From positions 372,001 through 436,000 of the forward strand of contig JASANG010000727.1 in assembly GCA_030248215.1 (NCBI GenBank): a DNA stretch of 64,000 nucleotides. Direction: 5' to 3'. Of this stretch, positions 26,401 to 38,400 are shown in pieces. The position numbers and the translations under genes were made by a program. Under the pieces are notes generated by a model. The model saw only the letters and a list, made by a program, of their open reading frames with translations. It had not been told where the DNA came from and searched no databases. Each line of letters starts with the position of its first letter. The stretch's first letter is position 1. Source of the stretch: Enoplolaimus lenunculus. Lineage: Eukaryota > Nematoda > Enoplea > Enoplida > Thoracostomopsidae.

Positions 26401-29400
26401 TTATTTCATGATACCCAGCCTTGCATACGCAGTTGTAACCACCCCTGGTGTTGACACAATCTTCCCTTGCAGTACACATATGACTAGTTTGTGATTGACA
26501 TTCATTTGTGTCTAAAATTATAGATAAAATGGCCCATGTATAGAACAGGGCCGGATCGTTTTCCGTAGGGCTATAATAGAGTCAGTTTAAGGTTTTGACT
26601 AATTTTTTGCTTAGGCTTAGGTTTAGGCTTAGGAATATGCTTATACAACTGTTCCGGCCCTGTTCTATACATGGACCGATAAAATGATAAGTTAATGATG
26701 AGCTAAAGTATGAATGTTTATTAAAACTTAAGCCGTTCTAAATGGTATCACGACAATTTGACGCCCGAACGATTCGGCCACCGACTCGGAACCCAACAAC
26801 TTATACACTGCACAAAAATGGTGAGTCAAATTGACTCTCTCCGAAATAGGCTCTACGGGACTACACAAACTGAGTCAAATTCGACTCCACCAGAGTCAAA
26901 CGCGCGACGAAGTGAGACACATTTGACTCCGGTGGAGTCGAATTTGACTCATTTTGTGTAGTCCCATAGAGCCTATTTCGGAGAGAGTCAATTTGACTTA
27001 CTTTTTTTGCACTTAAGGTTTCGGCATTTAAGCCTTAGCCTGTGTGAAACAAGCCCTACTGAAAATCTCAAGCTAAACGCCACAAAACTTGCGTAAAATG
27101 TAAATCAAAGCCGAATTTAAGCCATATTTCTGTACACCATCACTGCAAAAAATGGTGAGTGAAATTGACTCTCTCCGAAATAGGCTTTTCCTGACTACAC
27201 AAACTGGGTCAAAACTGGACTCTGCCAGTGTCAAATTTAGTCGAACTTGAGTTAGGCGGAGTCGAATTTTGACTCAGTTTGTGTAGTCAGGAAAAGCCTG
27301 TTTCCGAGAGAGTCAATTTGACTCACCATTTTTTGTAGTGAGCGATTATTCGTCAAAAATATATACTTTATTATAAAGAATACCTCGGCAGGCTCCATCT
27401 CTATATTCGTATCCAGTTGCACAAACGCATTCGTACGATCCTGCAGTGTTCACACAATCTTCGCCATCTGCACAAGAGCCTAAGCCCGAAGTACATTCGT
27501 TAACGTCTGCAATTACAAAATTTAAACTTGCAAAAATACGCACAAATCATCGACGTTGTTCTGCATTATATGCATCATTCACAGTAATTTGCTTATACAC
27601 TTGTGTGGAAAATGCAATTTCAACTATCAGCATAATAAATTTACGCAATTTTTGCAGTTTTCTTGAATTAAATATTTATTAATAGCAACAAATTCGTTGA
27701 AATATTAACCCCTTCTCACATTGAGTTGCCTATAGCAACTGAGCGCAGTGTATATACGTTAAATAATATATATCGCACCGTGTTTAACAATTGCAACACG
27801 TATACATAGTACTAAATCACCACAAGACGTGAGAGTTTCCTCGGACTCGAGCATCAAGCTCCTATAGCTGAGTGGTGATGGTATACGCCTCCCACTCCAG
27901 CCACTGGAGTTCGAATCGTAGCATAAAAGTAGGTCTCAGGGGAAATAGAAAATATTCATGTGAGAAAGGGTTAAACAAGTAAGTGCGATATGGTTGTGAG
28001 TAGGTAGTGCGCTTGACTCGCGAGCGCGAGAGGTCCGAGGTTCGATTCCCGGCGTGGCCATATGTTTCGGAGAAATTTAGGGGGAAAACCATGTATATTC
28101 GCAATACTTCGAGCAAAAGGGTCGTCCCGACCGTGCAGTTCTGACAACGGTCACTGTATGGCATTTCATGGCAGTAATAAGTTGACGCTGGTAATTACCA
28201 AAGATATTAAATTCCAAATAATACATCTGAAACAGATGCCACGTATTGAACCGATGGTTAATGTCAATGATAAAGATAGCAAATTTTACGTACTGTAGTG
28301 ACCCGAATAAGAGGGGTAGACTGATATTTATTTGGCCTCTCCAGAGGGTACCCCCTCCTTGTTATTCGGTTACGGACTGTTATTTACTTTCAACCCACGC
28401 TCCGCTGTCCTTCGTTACTGATATATCCGGTACTGCAATTATCCGTTCAATTAAACATTTATTTGTCTTGTGTAATAGCTTAAGCGATAATGCAACGTTA
28501 AAAACTTAAGTACGCTTTAAAGTTTCGAACTCAAATTATTTGGTCCTGGAGTCATATATGCGCTACAATTAGGGTTAATTGACATTTATTGACTCTAATT
28601 AGGGTTTAGAGACTCTATCTACTTACGGACTCTTATTAGGGATACGGACTCCAATTGATTCGGACTCAAAATGGGGAATCCCTTCTTATTACCCCTCCGC
28701 CTCTTATTCGGGTCAATACAGTACGCGAGTTACTCTGAAATCTGCATACGGTAATATACAAAGCAAGAAATATAAAGCTTAAAAATCAAATAACCAAGTA
28801 CAGGGTGGCATCGCCCTGTATTTTACAACCGGTTCCTTGGCATCATATAATAATTTCGAATAGGTGTTTGTTGCGTAACCAATAGAAATACATCCAAAAC
28901 CCTTAGAACAAATATCACAGCATGTGGTACCTTGACCCATTAACTTAATCATCATCTGGCTAAGCTCTTGATCTAGAATATTCCGTACCTACACATCCGA
29001 TGCCATAGTATTCGTATCCTGCTTTGCATTGACACTCATATCCTTGATTCTTATTGACACATTCTTCAGACTGACGATTACAGTCGTGTGATCCCGTTAC
29101 ACATTCATCGATGTCTAAAACAATACAATATTAAACAAGGACGACCCATGTATAGCACAGGGCCGGAACAGTAGTATAAGCATATTCCTATGCCTACGCC
29201 TAAGCCTAAGCCTAAACGTATAGATGAGCCTATTTCTAAGCCTAAGCCTAAGCCAAAACGTATGGATGAGCCTATTTCTAAGCTTGCGCCTAAGCCTAAG
29301 CGTAAGCCTAAAGGTACGGATGAGCCTATTTCTAAGCCCAAGCCTAAGCCTAAGCCTGAGCAAAAAAATTAGTCAAAAGCTTAAACTGACTCTATTATAG

Positions 29401-32400
29401 CCCCTCCGGAAAACGATCCGGCCCTATTCTATACATGGGCCACAAGGACTGTACATTTATATGGCTTCTAAATCTCCTATTTGTTCCAATACCATACATA
29501 GCTTGATCTTGAGAGAAACGAAGCGACAGAAAACGACAGTATCAAATAAAATCGCTTAATAGTTTGAAGTGATCGTTTTAGCTATCGATAAAATGAAAGC
29601 TGGAACGCACCACATACGTATTTTGGACACTGTTCCAGCTGATTTTAGATATGTACGCAAATTAGTAGTAAAATCTTTATAATCCTAAATGGAAGGTTTT
29701 ATAGATATAACTTATACATTATTAAATTTTTGTGGTTACATGCTAATAATTAAGAAAAAATCTCAAAAAAAAATTAAAACAAAACAAAAACCGCAAGGGC
29801 CATAATAAAAAAAAAATTTAAAAACATCCATAACACAAACAAAAAAAAATATATAAAAATAAAATATCTCCACTATAACTACAAACACCACGTTAAGTAA
29901 TTACTTAGCACGTATTTAAGTACTAAGTCGTACTTAAGTAAGCTTTCAAAAACCCAGCCAATATTTTTGTTCGAAATTGTGTTGCGATATTTTTGACTGA
30001 AATATGTTGACATCCGTTACAAATATTGCACTGCACCTAACTCGACCAGTATTAATAAATTTTATATAAGTATAGCTAGCTCTTATTTGAAACTTGTTTT
30101 AAACTTTAAGAATTAATCAAATTGAACTGAGTAGGGTTTTGTACTGTTAGTATAGCAAAGCTGAGGATATACTTTGATGTCCTTTGTACCGTCAGGAGTC
30201 GTCCAGTAGCGTCATTCGAAGTTCTCTTTGACACGAGAAAGTTCCAATCAAAAGTTAGCAAATTACAATGTGCCCAATCAGTAATAATTTCAACGCAAGT
30301 TCAAATTTGAATAGAATAGCCTCAATATTAACTGAATATTACAAAAAGCCAAAAATAACTGTACCTTAGCGACTCCGAGAAACTATATTGCGCTGATATT
30401 AGTCGTGTCCTACTTCAAGGAAGTCTAAAGCTAAACTATTTAGTAGGACGTACCGACACATTTATCATCCAGCAACTCTGATCCCTGAGCACACTGACAG
30501 GTATATGATCCAACCGTATTTGCACAGACTTCAATATCCGAGCAGGTGTACGTTCCTCGAAAGCATTCGTTAATGTCTGCAATGAAACTCAGCGTTGACA
30601 ACTGTGATCAGCTTCTACTGTTGGCTGGTGATAGGTTTTTCAGCCAATGTTGCTTTGAGGGGCGTAACAGTAGATTAAGCGTATTCCTAAGTCTAAGCCT
30701 AAAAGCCTAAACGTTTTAAAAATGTGTTCCTAAGCCTAAGCCTAAGCCAGGGCAAAAAATGTAAACCAGTATCTAAACCTACTCTTTTATGGACCCACCA
30801 AAAACCTTGACGCCCTTTAAAGTAACATGGGCCGGTTTTTCAATAAAGTCCATTGGGTAGATTAAAAAAATGAGATACGAAAAACTTTTTCGAGCGTAGC
30901 GAGCAAAAAGCTAGACGTAATATAAGTTGTCATTAATGAAAATTATGAAGCACTGGTTAGGCTTAGGCTTAGGCTTAGGTTTAGGAATAGGTTCATCCAT
31001 ATGCTTAGGCTTAGGCTTAGGCTTAGGTATAGGTTCATCCATATGCTTAGGCTTAGGCTTAGGCTTAAGCTTAGGCTTAGACTTTGAATTTGATTACGGG
31101 GAGCAGGCGATAACACCGCAAGACGTTAACATTCGTTGTTGTCTTTTTGCAACTTGTTTTGCTACAATTCAGCACAAGTTTGCACTCGCAGCTGCTGTAG
31201 GTTGCTTGATTGCAATCCAACGAATCCGTAGCCATAGCAAGGCAGGGTGGCCTCTCAATTCTTGCCCTGAAACAAATTTTGCACCCCCCTCTCGACTACA
31301 AAAGTTTGAAACTACGCCGCCGTCGGCGAAATTCGTTTACCTTCACAAATTCCGTTAATCGATTCAAAACCAACTTTGCAAACGCAGTCCCAGCCGTATT
31401 TAGTGTTTTGACATTCTTGTGTTGTACGATCACAATCGTGCATATTGTTAGCGCATTCGTCAACATCTAAAATTTGATAGCTTCAGTGGCCAATGTTACT
31501 TTAAGGTGCGTCCAGGTTTCTGGTGGGTCTATAAAAAAAGTAGGTTTCAAGTCTAGATTACATTTCTTCGCTTTGGTTTAGGCTTAGGCTTAGGCATACG
31601 AACACATTTTTGCAACGGTTAGGCGTAGGTTTAGGAATACGCTTTTGCAACGCTTAGGCTTAGTCTTAGGCTTAGGAATACGCTTTTGCAACGCTTGGGC
31701 TTAGGCTTCGGCTTAGGAATACGCTTCATCTACTGTTTACGCCCGTAAAAGTAACACTGGCCGCTTAAGTCATGAAAAATTCGTAAAAAATTGCGAAACC
31801 TGTGAAGGTGTAGATCGAATCTGATACGCAGTGTCCGAGGCTGCGTTAAAAATTAGAATATTTTCCAGTTTTATACAGACTTTTAGGGTTACATGTGGTT
31901 TGTTCATATCAAAATACCTTGACAAACGCCATTATTCATGTAAAATCCATCTTTGCAAACGCATTGGTACGAGCCACGGGTATTTTCACAGTTGTTTATA
32001 GTAGTGTCACATGTTGTCGACTGAATATCCAAGCATTCATTGATATCTGAATATGAATCAAAATATCAACCTTTGAAGACTATAAAGATCATGGAAATAA
32101 GTGTATCTAGGGAAACCATATTGGCACTTTACGTTTTCCTACATAAGCTTAGGATTAGACATAGGTTTAAAAAAACTTAACCTAACTCTTCGTCTAAGCC
32201 ATTGCTTGACCAGAATAAGAGGGGGTAATATGAGGGGGGTCCCCATTTTGAGTCCCAATCAATAGGAATCTGTATCCCTAATAAGGGCCCGTAACCGGAT
32301 AGAGTCCCTAAATCCTAATTAGAGTCCATGAAGGTCAGTTATTCGTAATTGTGCTGCATAAATAACTCCATGACCAAATAATTTGAGGTCGAAACTTTAA

Positions 32401-35400
32401 AGCGTGATTAAATTTTGAAAGTACATTCCTAAGTATAACCTTGCATTATAGCTCAAGTTATTGATACAAGACAAACGTTTAATTCAACAAATAGTTGCAA
32501 TACCGAATATATCAGTAACGAACGGCGGCGTAGGTTGTGATAAATATAAATAACAGTTCGTAAACCTAATAACAGTGCGGGGCGCCCTTTGGAGAGCTCA
32601 AATAAATATCAGTCCCCCGTTCTTATTCGGGTCACTACAGTACCGAAACCTACCGCAATCTTAAATTTGGAAAAAGTGAGCAAGAGCTCACATTACATTT
32701 AACCTGTTTACAATATTAATAAAATAGTAATTTTTACATTACATTCGATGAGTTCAAAGTCTATCATGCAAACTCTGAAACGTCCAAAAATAACGGCGTA
32801 CATTTCGCAAATGTGACGCCATAACCAACAACCAGCGGACGCTGACCAAATATTAATTTAATGGAAAACAGAACAAAAGCACTCGTAGCTTCACAAATGC
32901 AAAGGACGTCAACTGATTTGATACCAAAATGAAATGAAGAGAATTACATGGCTATTTTACTACGCATACAAATGTATCGATATTATATAATAAAGCAAAT
33001 TTTGCAAACTAAAATCGTGTAAGCTTCGGGCTTTCTGGCCCTAAACATGTGGGTTTGAGGTTGGCAAAAAACCAGTTAGCAGGATTTGTTGTTTCTTTGC
33101 TACATGAATTTAATCCCAAGATGAGTTTTGAAAACTAACGCAGTTTACACAGGTGAAAATGTTGCATCCAGCGAGGTTTTGTCGCTGTTACTCAAGATAT
33201 TTGCTATGATTCCTGTATTTTTATGCAAAGCCGTGTCTGTATTTCTATACCCATTCGGAAAAAAAACAGGAAAAACCGAAAAAACTTTTCTTCCGTTGGG
33301 TTCTTTCGATGCTCAATCTTGTGATATCAGGCCCCTCGTAGCCAGGCTCACCTTGCTAGGGGACCAGCGAGAGAGGCTAAAAATTTTTCAGCAGGGGCAT
33401 TCAAAGGTTTTTAATGAGTGACAAGCAAGGTTGAAAATTCTCTAGGGGCCAAATATCGCTTTAACATAATAATTATATTGGTCTGCCTAATTGGTCCAAG
33501 CCTTAGTCTAGTCTAAATAGCAGGGTTCCATTGGAATTTTGATCCCGGCTAAAATTCCGGCAAAATTTGAGCTGACACCTATGGCGATGCCGGAATTCTG
33601 ATTTTTCGGTTATTAGTTATTAAGATGATTGAACTTAGATTTTGCTTGCTTCGTTTTGTTTGGTTCATTTTCAATTTATTCGGTTGGTTTTTCTTACAAA
33701 ATATTCCGAGTTGTTATGGGTCATCCACGTTATACTGTCTACGCTACTGAAAAAATTGTCCCCACGTACAAGCCCCTAAGTCTGTAATTTTATTGTTTCC
33801 AAATTTCATGTCCAAATGTCACTCATGTCCTGTGTATACCCTGCTGACAACACACACTCTCTCTGAACGACCTATGCTTGGTCACGTTCCCGTCCATACC
33901 CATGCTAAATTGTCAATATGTTATTTAAAGGACAACTGTTTTGTCCAGTGTCTGTCAGAAGGGACTCCGCTTATTTCAAAACACAAAGTTTGTCGGAAGG
34001 AACTTTGCTTTGCATTTATACAGGGTCTGTTCGAAGGAACTCGTATTAGACACTTTGTCCAGACAGTGTCTACATTGTCCTTAGTCCCTTCGAAGGACCT
34101 GCTTTCAAAACCCACTATCTAGTTACACCTTCTGTGAAGTCCTTATAGCTTAAGGACATTGTCGTTTTGTCCCGCCCTTAAAACCAGGTGTGTGGACAAT
34201 TTTTTACAGTAGCGTAGACAGTATTACGTGGATGATCCATTACGTGTATTCCGTCAGCTATATAAACAATTTTTATTGAAACTGTGAACAGTAACGGAAA
34301 CAGGTATACTGCAGCAAAACTTAAAAAAAGTCATATACCTTTAACGTTTTAATAGAATTACGAAAACTTGATTCCGATTACGATTCCGGTTCCAACAGAA
34401 AAAAATTGATTCCGATTTCGCTTCCGACAAAATCTAGTTCCGGTTGGAACCTTGCTAAATAGAAGCCTAATCTAAACCTAGACCTTCCAATCTCAGGTTC
34501 CCATAACTTTACTGTCTCCTAATTGGTCAGACGACTAGAGTTAACATGGATGTTTTCGTTTTGACATCATGGCAATGGTTTAAACATAAATGTAATCTTC
34601 AGCATAAGAAAAAGTTTGAAACTAAGCAATAAAGGTCTAGATTAATCCAAGGAATTAGCTTTTATCCTATTAATAGCACAAGGGTAACCGCAACTGCTTA
34701 AAAAGTAACACGGGTTCCACAACAGGCCCGGTAGCCAGGTCCCGTTTTCAGGAGGGGCATACAAGGATTTCCGTTGACTTACAAGCAAGGTTGAAAATTT
34801 TTTAGGAGGGGAGGGGTAAAAATTTATCGAGGGGGCTGCCTTTGGCGCTACGAGCACGAATGCAATACGGCTTACCTTCACATTGACCAGTGTGTGGATT
34901 GTGAACAAATCCGTCAACACATTCGCAGCGATAACTGCCAACTGTATTAAGGCAAGTTTCTACTCGAGAGTCGCATACGTAAGGTCCCTGGGCGCACTCA
35001 TTGGCATCTGTAAACATGAAATTTAACTTGAATATCATAAAAGATACGGCCTATCTTACTTTAAGGGACGTCCAAGTTTCTGGTGGGTCTATAAAAGAGT
35101 AGGTTTTGATTCTAGATTACATTTTTTGCTTAGGCTTAGGCTTAGGCATAGGCTTAGGAACACATTTTGCAACGCTTAGGCTTAGACTTAGGCTTAGGAA
35201 TACGCTTAATCGACTGTTACGCCCCTAATAGTAACATTGGCCAAAGATACAGCCTAGCGTTTGGATTTAGACTTAGGCTTAGGTTTTGATCATTGCGCTA
35301 TGATGCTTTAGGCTTAGGTTTGGGTTTAGGAAAGCATTGTAAATTCCTATGAGTTAATTAATCAACTTCCCTTTAATCAACTCAACTCAGAGTAGGAATT

Positions 35401-38400
35401 ATCGAAACTCAGAGTGTGTTAAAGTTTCCTGTTGTTAACTCAGAAATAACTAACTTTTCGTCTGAGTTGATTAATTAACTCATAGGAATTTACAGTGCTT
35501 TCCTAAACCCAAACCTAAGCCTAAAGCATTTAGGAAAGCATTGTAAATTCCTATGAGTTAATTAATCAACTCAGACGAAAAGTTAGTTATTTCTGAGTTA
35601 ACAACAGGAAACTTTAACACACTCTGAGTTTCGATAATTCCTACTCTGAGTTGAGTTGATTAAAGGGAAGTTGATTAATTAAATCAGAATGAGTTCAATC
35701 AAGTCACAATTCTGAGGTCTGACAGTCCTAACATAGACTGAGTGGTTCAACTTATTCTGAGTTAAAATCAACTCACCGGAATTTCCAGTGTGCTTATGCG
35801 ACTACTCTTATTTGCCTCAAAGTAGCAATGGCCAATCCAGCAATAGCAGGACACAGGGGGCAGTGAAAGTTGATAGCAATTGGATAAGCTGATGCTACTC
35901 AGATTGAACGCAGTGGAAAATCAAACGACCACATCCCGACTTACTACGTTTAAGCACAAGGTTACACTCGGATCGATCCTTGACCGAAAAATACCAAATA
36001 GCTTGCAAAGCGGCCATTTTTACTTTTAGAGGCGTAACAGCAGCCTAAGCGTACTCCTTATCCCAAGCCTAAACTTGAACTTCAACGCTAGAATAAGTCT
36101 GTAAAACTAACCTTATACCGAAGCAAAAAATTCGTCTAAAGCTTGGGCTTACTCTATTGCAGAGTCCCGTGAGACAACGGGACACGCTGAAAGTAACATG
36201 GGCCATTAAAAATCATGCCGATTCACAGATTGCTGGGAAGTTGCTCTACAAACGAATACAAAATAAAATTGACAAGGTGGTACCAAACCTGGTCAAAAAC
36301 CAATACCTTCACAAAGGCCAGAAAGTGTCCGCTGGTATCCTGTTGGACAGCGGCACGTATATGAACCAATTGTATTCATACATTCCGCTTGAACCAAATC
36401 GCCACCTTGAGTCTTGCAGTTGTTTGTTGTGTCACTGTTGCATTCGTTGATATCTGAAATTAATAAATTGCGAAATGAAATTCTATAATTTTCACATTTA
36501 ACCAATTATTTTCAATGTTTACATTTTTTCTTCAAAAAATTCTACAAACACTTCGTTTAGACAATAGCAAAATATAAATTCGCTGTAATTCTTGATCGAC
36601 GGAGGTGTAAGTAGCAGAATTAAGGTATAAAATTAAAATTGTAGAAAAAAAAATGCTTTCAAACTAACCTTCACACTTGCCGTTCACCAGAGTAAATCCG
36701 TCCATACACTGGCACGTGAAACTTCCTGGAGTATTGACACAAATTTCCATTGCGCTGCAATCATGGGTGTTTGGATCGCTACATTCGTCAACATCTGAAA
36801 AATAATGAAATACCGCTTTATATATTTTATATAATTTATGCGTTCAGATTTTATTGCTTAATTTCTGAGATAATCTCAGCACTCCAGTAGCCAGCTCACC
36901 TTGCTAGGGGTGACTAAAAAATTTTCAGGATGGGCATACTAGGGAGTTCAATGACTTACAAGCATGGTTAAAAATTTTGTTGGGGGAGCCAAAATTTTCT
37001 CGGGGGGGTGGTGGGTCGCCCTGCTCCACCCCCTTGCCTACGGGGCCCGAATCTCAGGCGTTAAACAAGCCCAGCTATATTAACGAACGCCCCGATTGAC
37101 CATGGCGGCACGGAAAATACAAACGTAGCTTCTTAATTTTTGATAAAATTGCATGACGTCATATTAATGCCCAGGTTTTTGTAAACGTTCGTAAAAGTTT
37201 ACTGACGAGACATTTACTCTTAAGTTTAAACTAAAACTAAAAGCGTGAAATTAATTTTAATTATATTCCAGTCAAAGTTTAAAAGCTACAATTTTAGTTT
37301 TTATTTTCGGTCCATATAACGAACAGGGGCGGAACGTTTTTCTGTGAGACTGCCATAGAGTAAGCTTAAAACTTTAGACTAATTTTTTTGTTTGGCCTAC
37401 GCTTTGGCTTAGGGTTAGGAATAAACTCATTCTTACGCTTAGGCTTAGGCTTATAGGCTTAAGCTTAGGCTTAGGAATATGCTTATAATACTGTTCCGCG
37501 TCTGTTATTAACATTGGCCCGAATATTTAGCATATGTAGTAATTTATGCAGTAATTTTACCCACAGCACCGACCAATGTAGTAGTTTCTTGTGGGGATCC
37601 TGGGTTGAATTTTTTTGTATGATGGATACCATGGCGTATACTTACTGGAGCCCGATGCAGAATAATGCTTAGCGAGCGAAGTTAAACAAAAACCCCCACA
37701 CCAATAATGTTGCGTACCGGTTGTTTACATTGACCGAATTTTCCAGGACAAAGTTAACCGGTTTGAAAAATCCTACATGGTTGCCAAATGAATATAGGCT
37801 TGATGATGTGTTAAAAACTACTATAATCAATGTGAACGACCACCGGAATTGTTTCAACGCTTACCATCACAGGCACCGCTGATAGGAGCAAATCCAGTAT
37901 TGCATACACATTTGAACGAACCGTCAACGTTAATGCAAGCTTCATTAGCTCCACAAGTATGTGTGCCGGATGTGCATTCGTTAACATCTGCAAAAAAATC
38001 ATAACCGCATAAAGTTGAGTTCGGGCCCGTAGATGAGTAACGTGGGGGTCAGCCCTCCACTGGAAAAATTTTGACCGCCCTAGAAAAATTTTAACGTTGC
38101 TTACAAGTCACTAAAAACCATTGAATGCCCCTTGTAAAACATTTTTAGCGCCCCATAGCATGGTGAGCTGGTTATGGACTTGGTTGAGTTTTATATGTTA
38201 TTACTGTGTATTTCACCGAACATGGGCGGCCCGTGATGCCGAGATATAGTTCATTGAGCCCTCACTGCAAAAAATGGTGAGTCAAATATTGACTCTGACT
38301 CGAATTTGACTCAGTTTGTGTAGTCGCGCAGATCCTATTTCGGGGAGAGTCAATTTGACTTGCCTTATTTTTGCAGTATACAAACGACATTTTATATAAA

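Noticed and set aside
27986-28057. Functional tRNA gene
   Set aside because: The T arm is good but the acceptor stem pairs mainly by G-U, and related tRNA-like pieces in the window are embedded in repeats; a tRNAscan-type fold would decide.
33128-33421. 97-codon plus-strand ORF as a hidden gene
   Set aside because: Its C-terminal half is translated family I repeat and no domain is recognisable.
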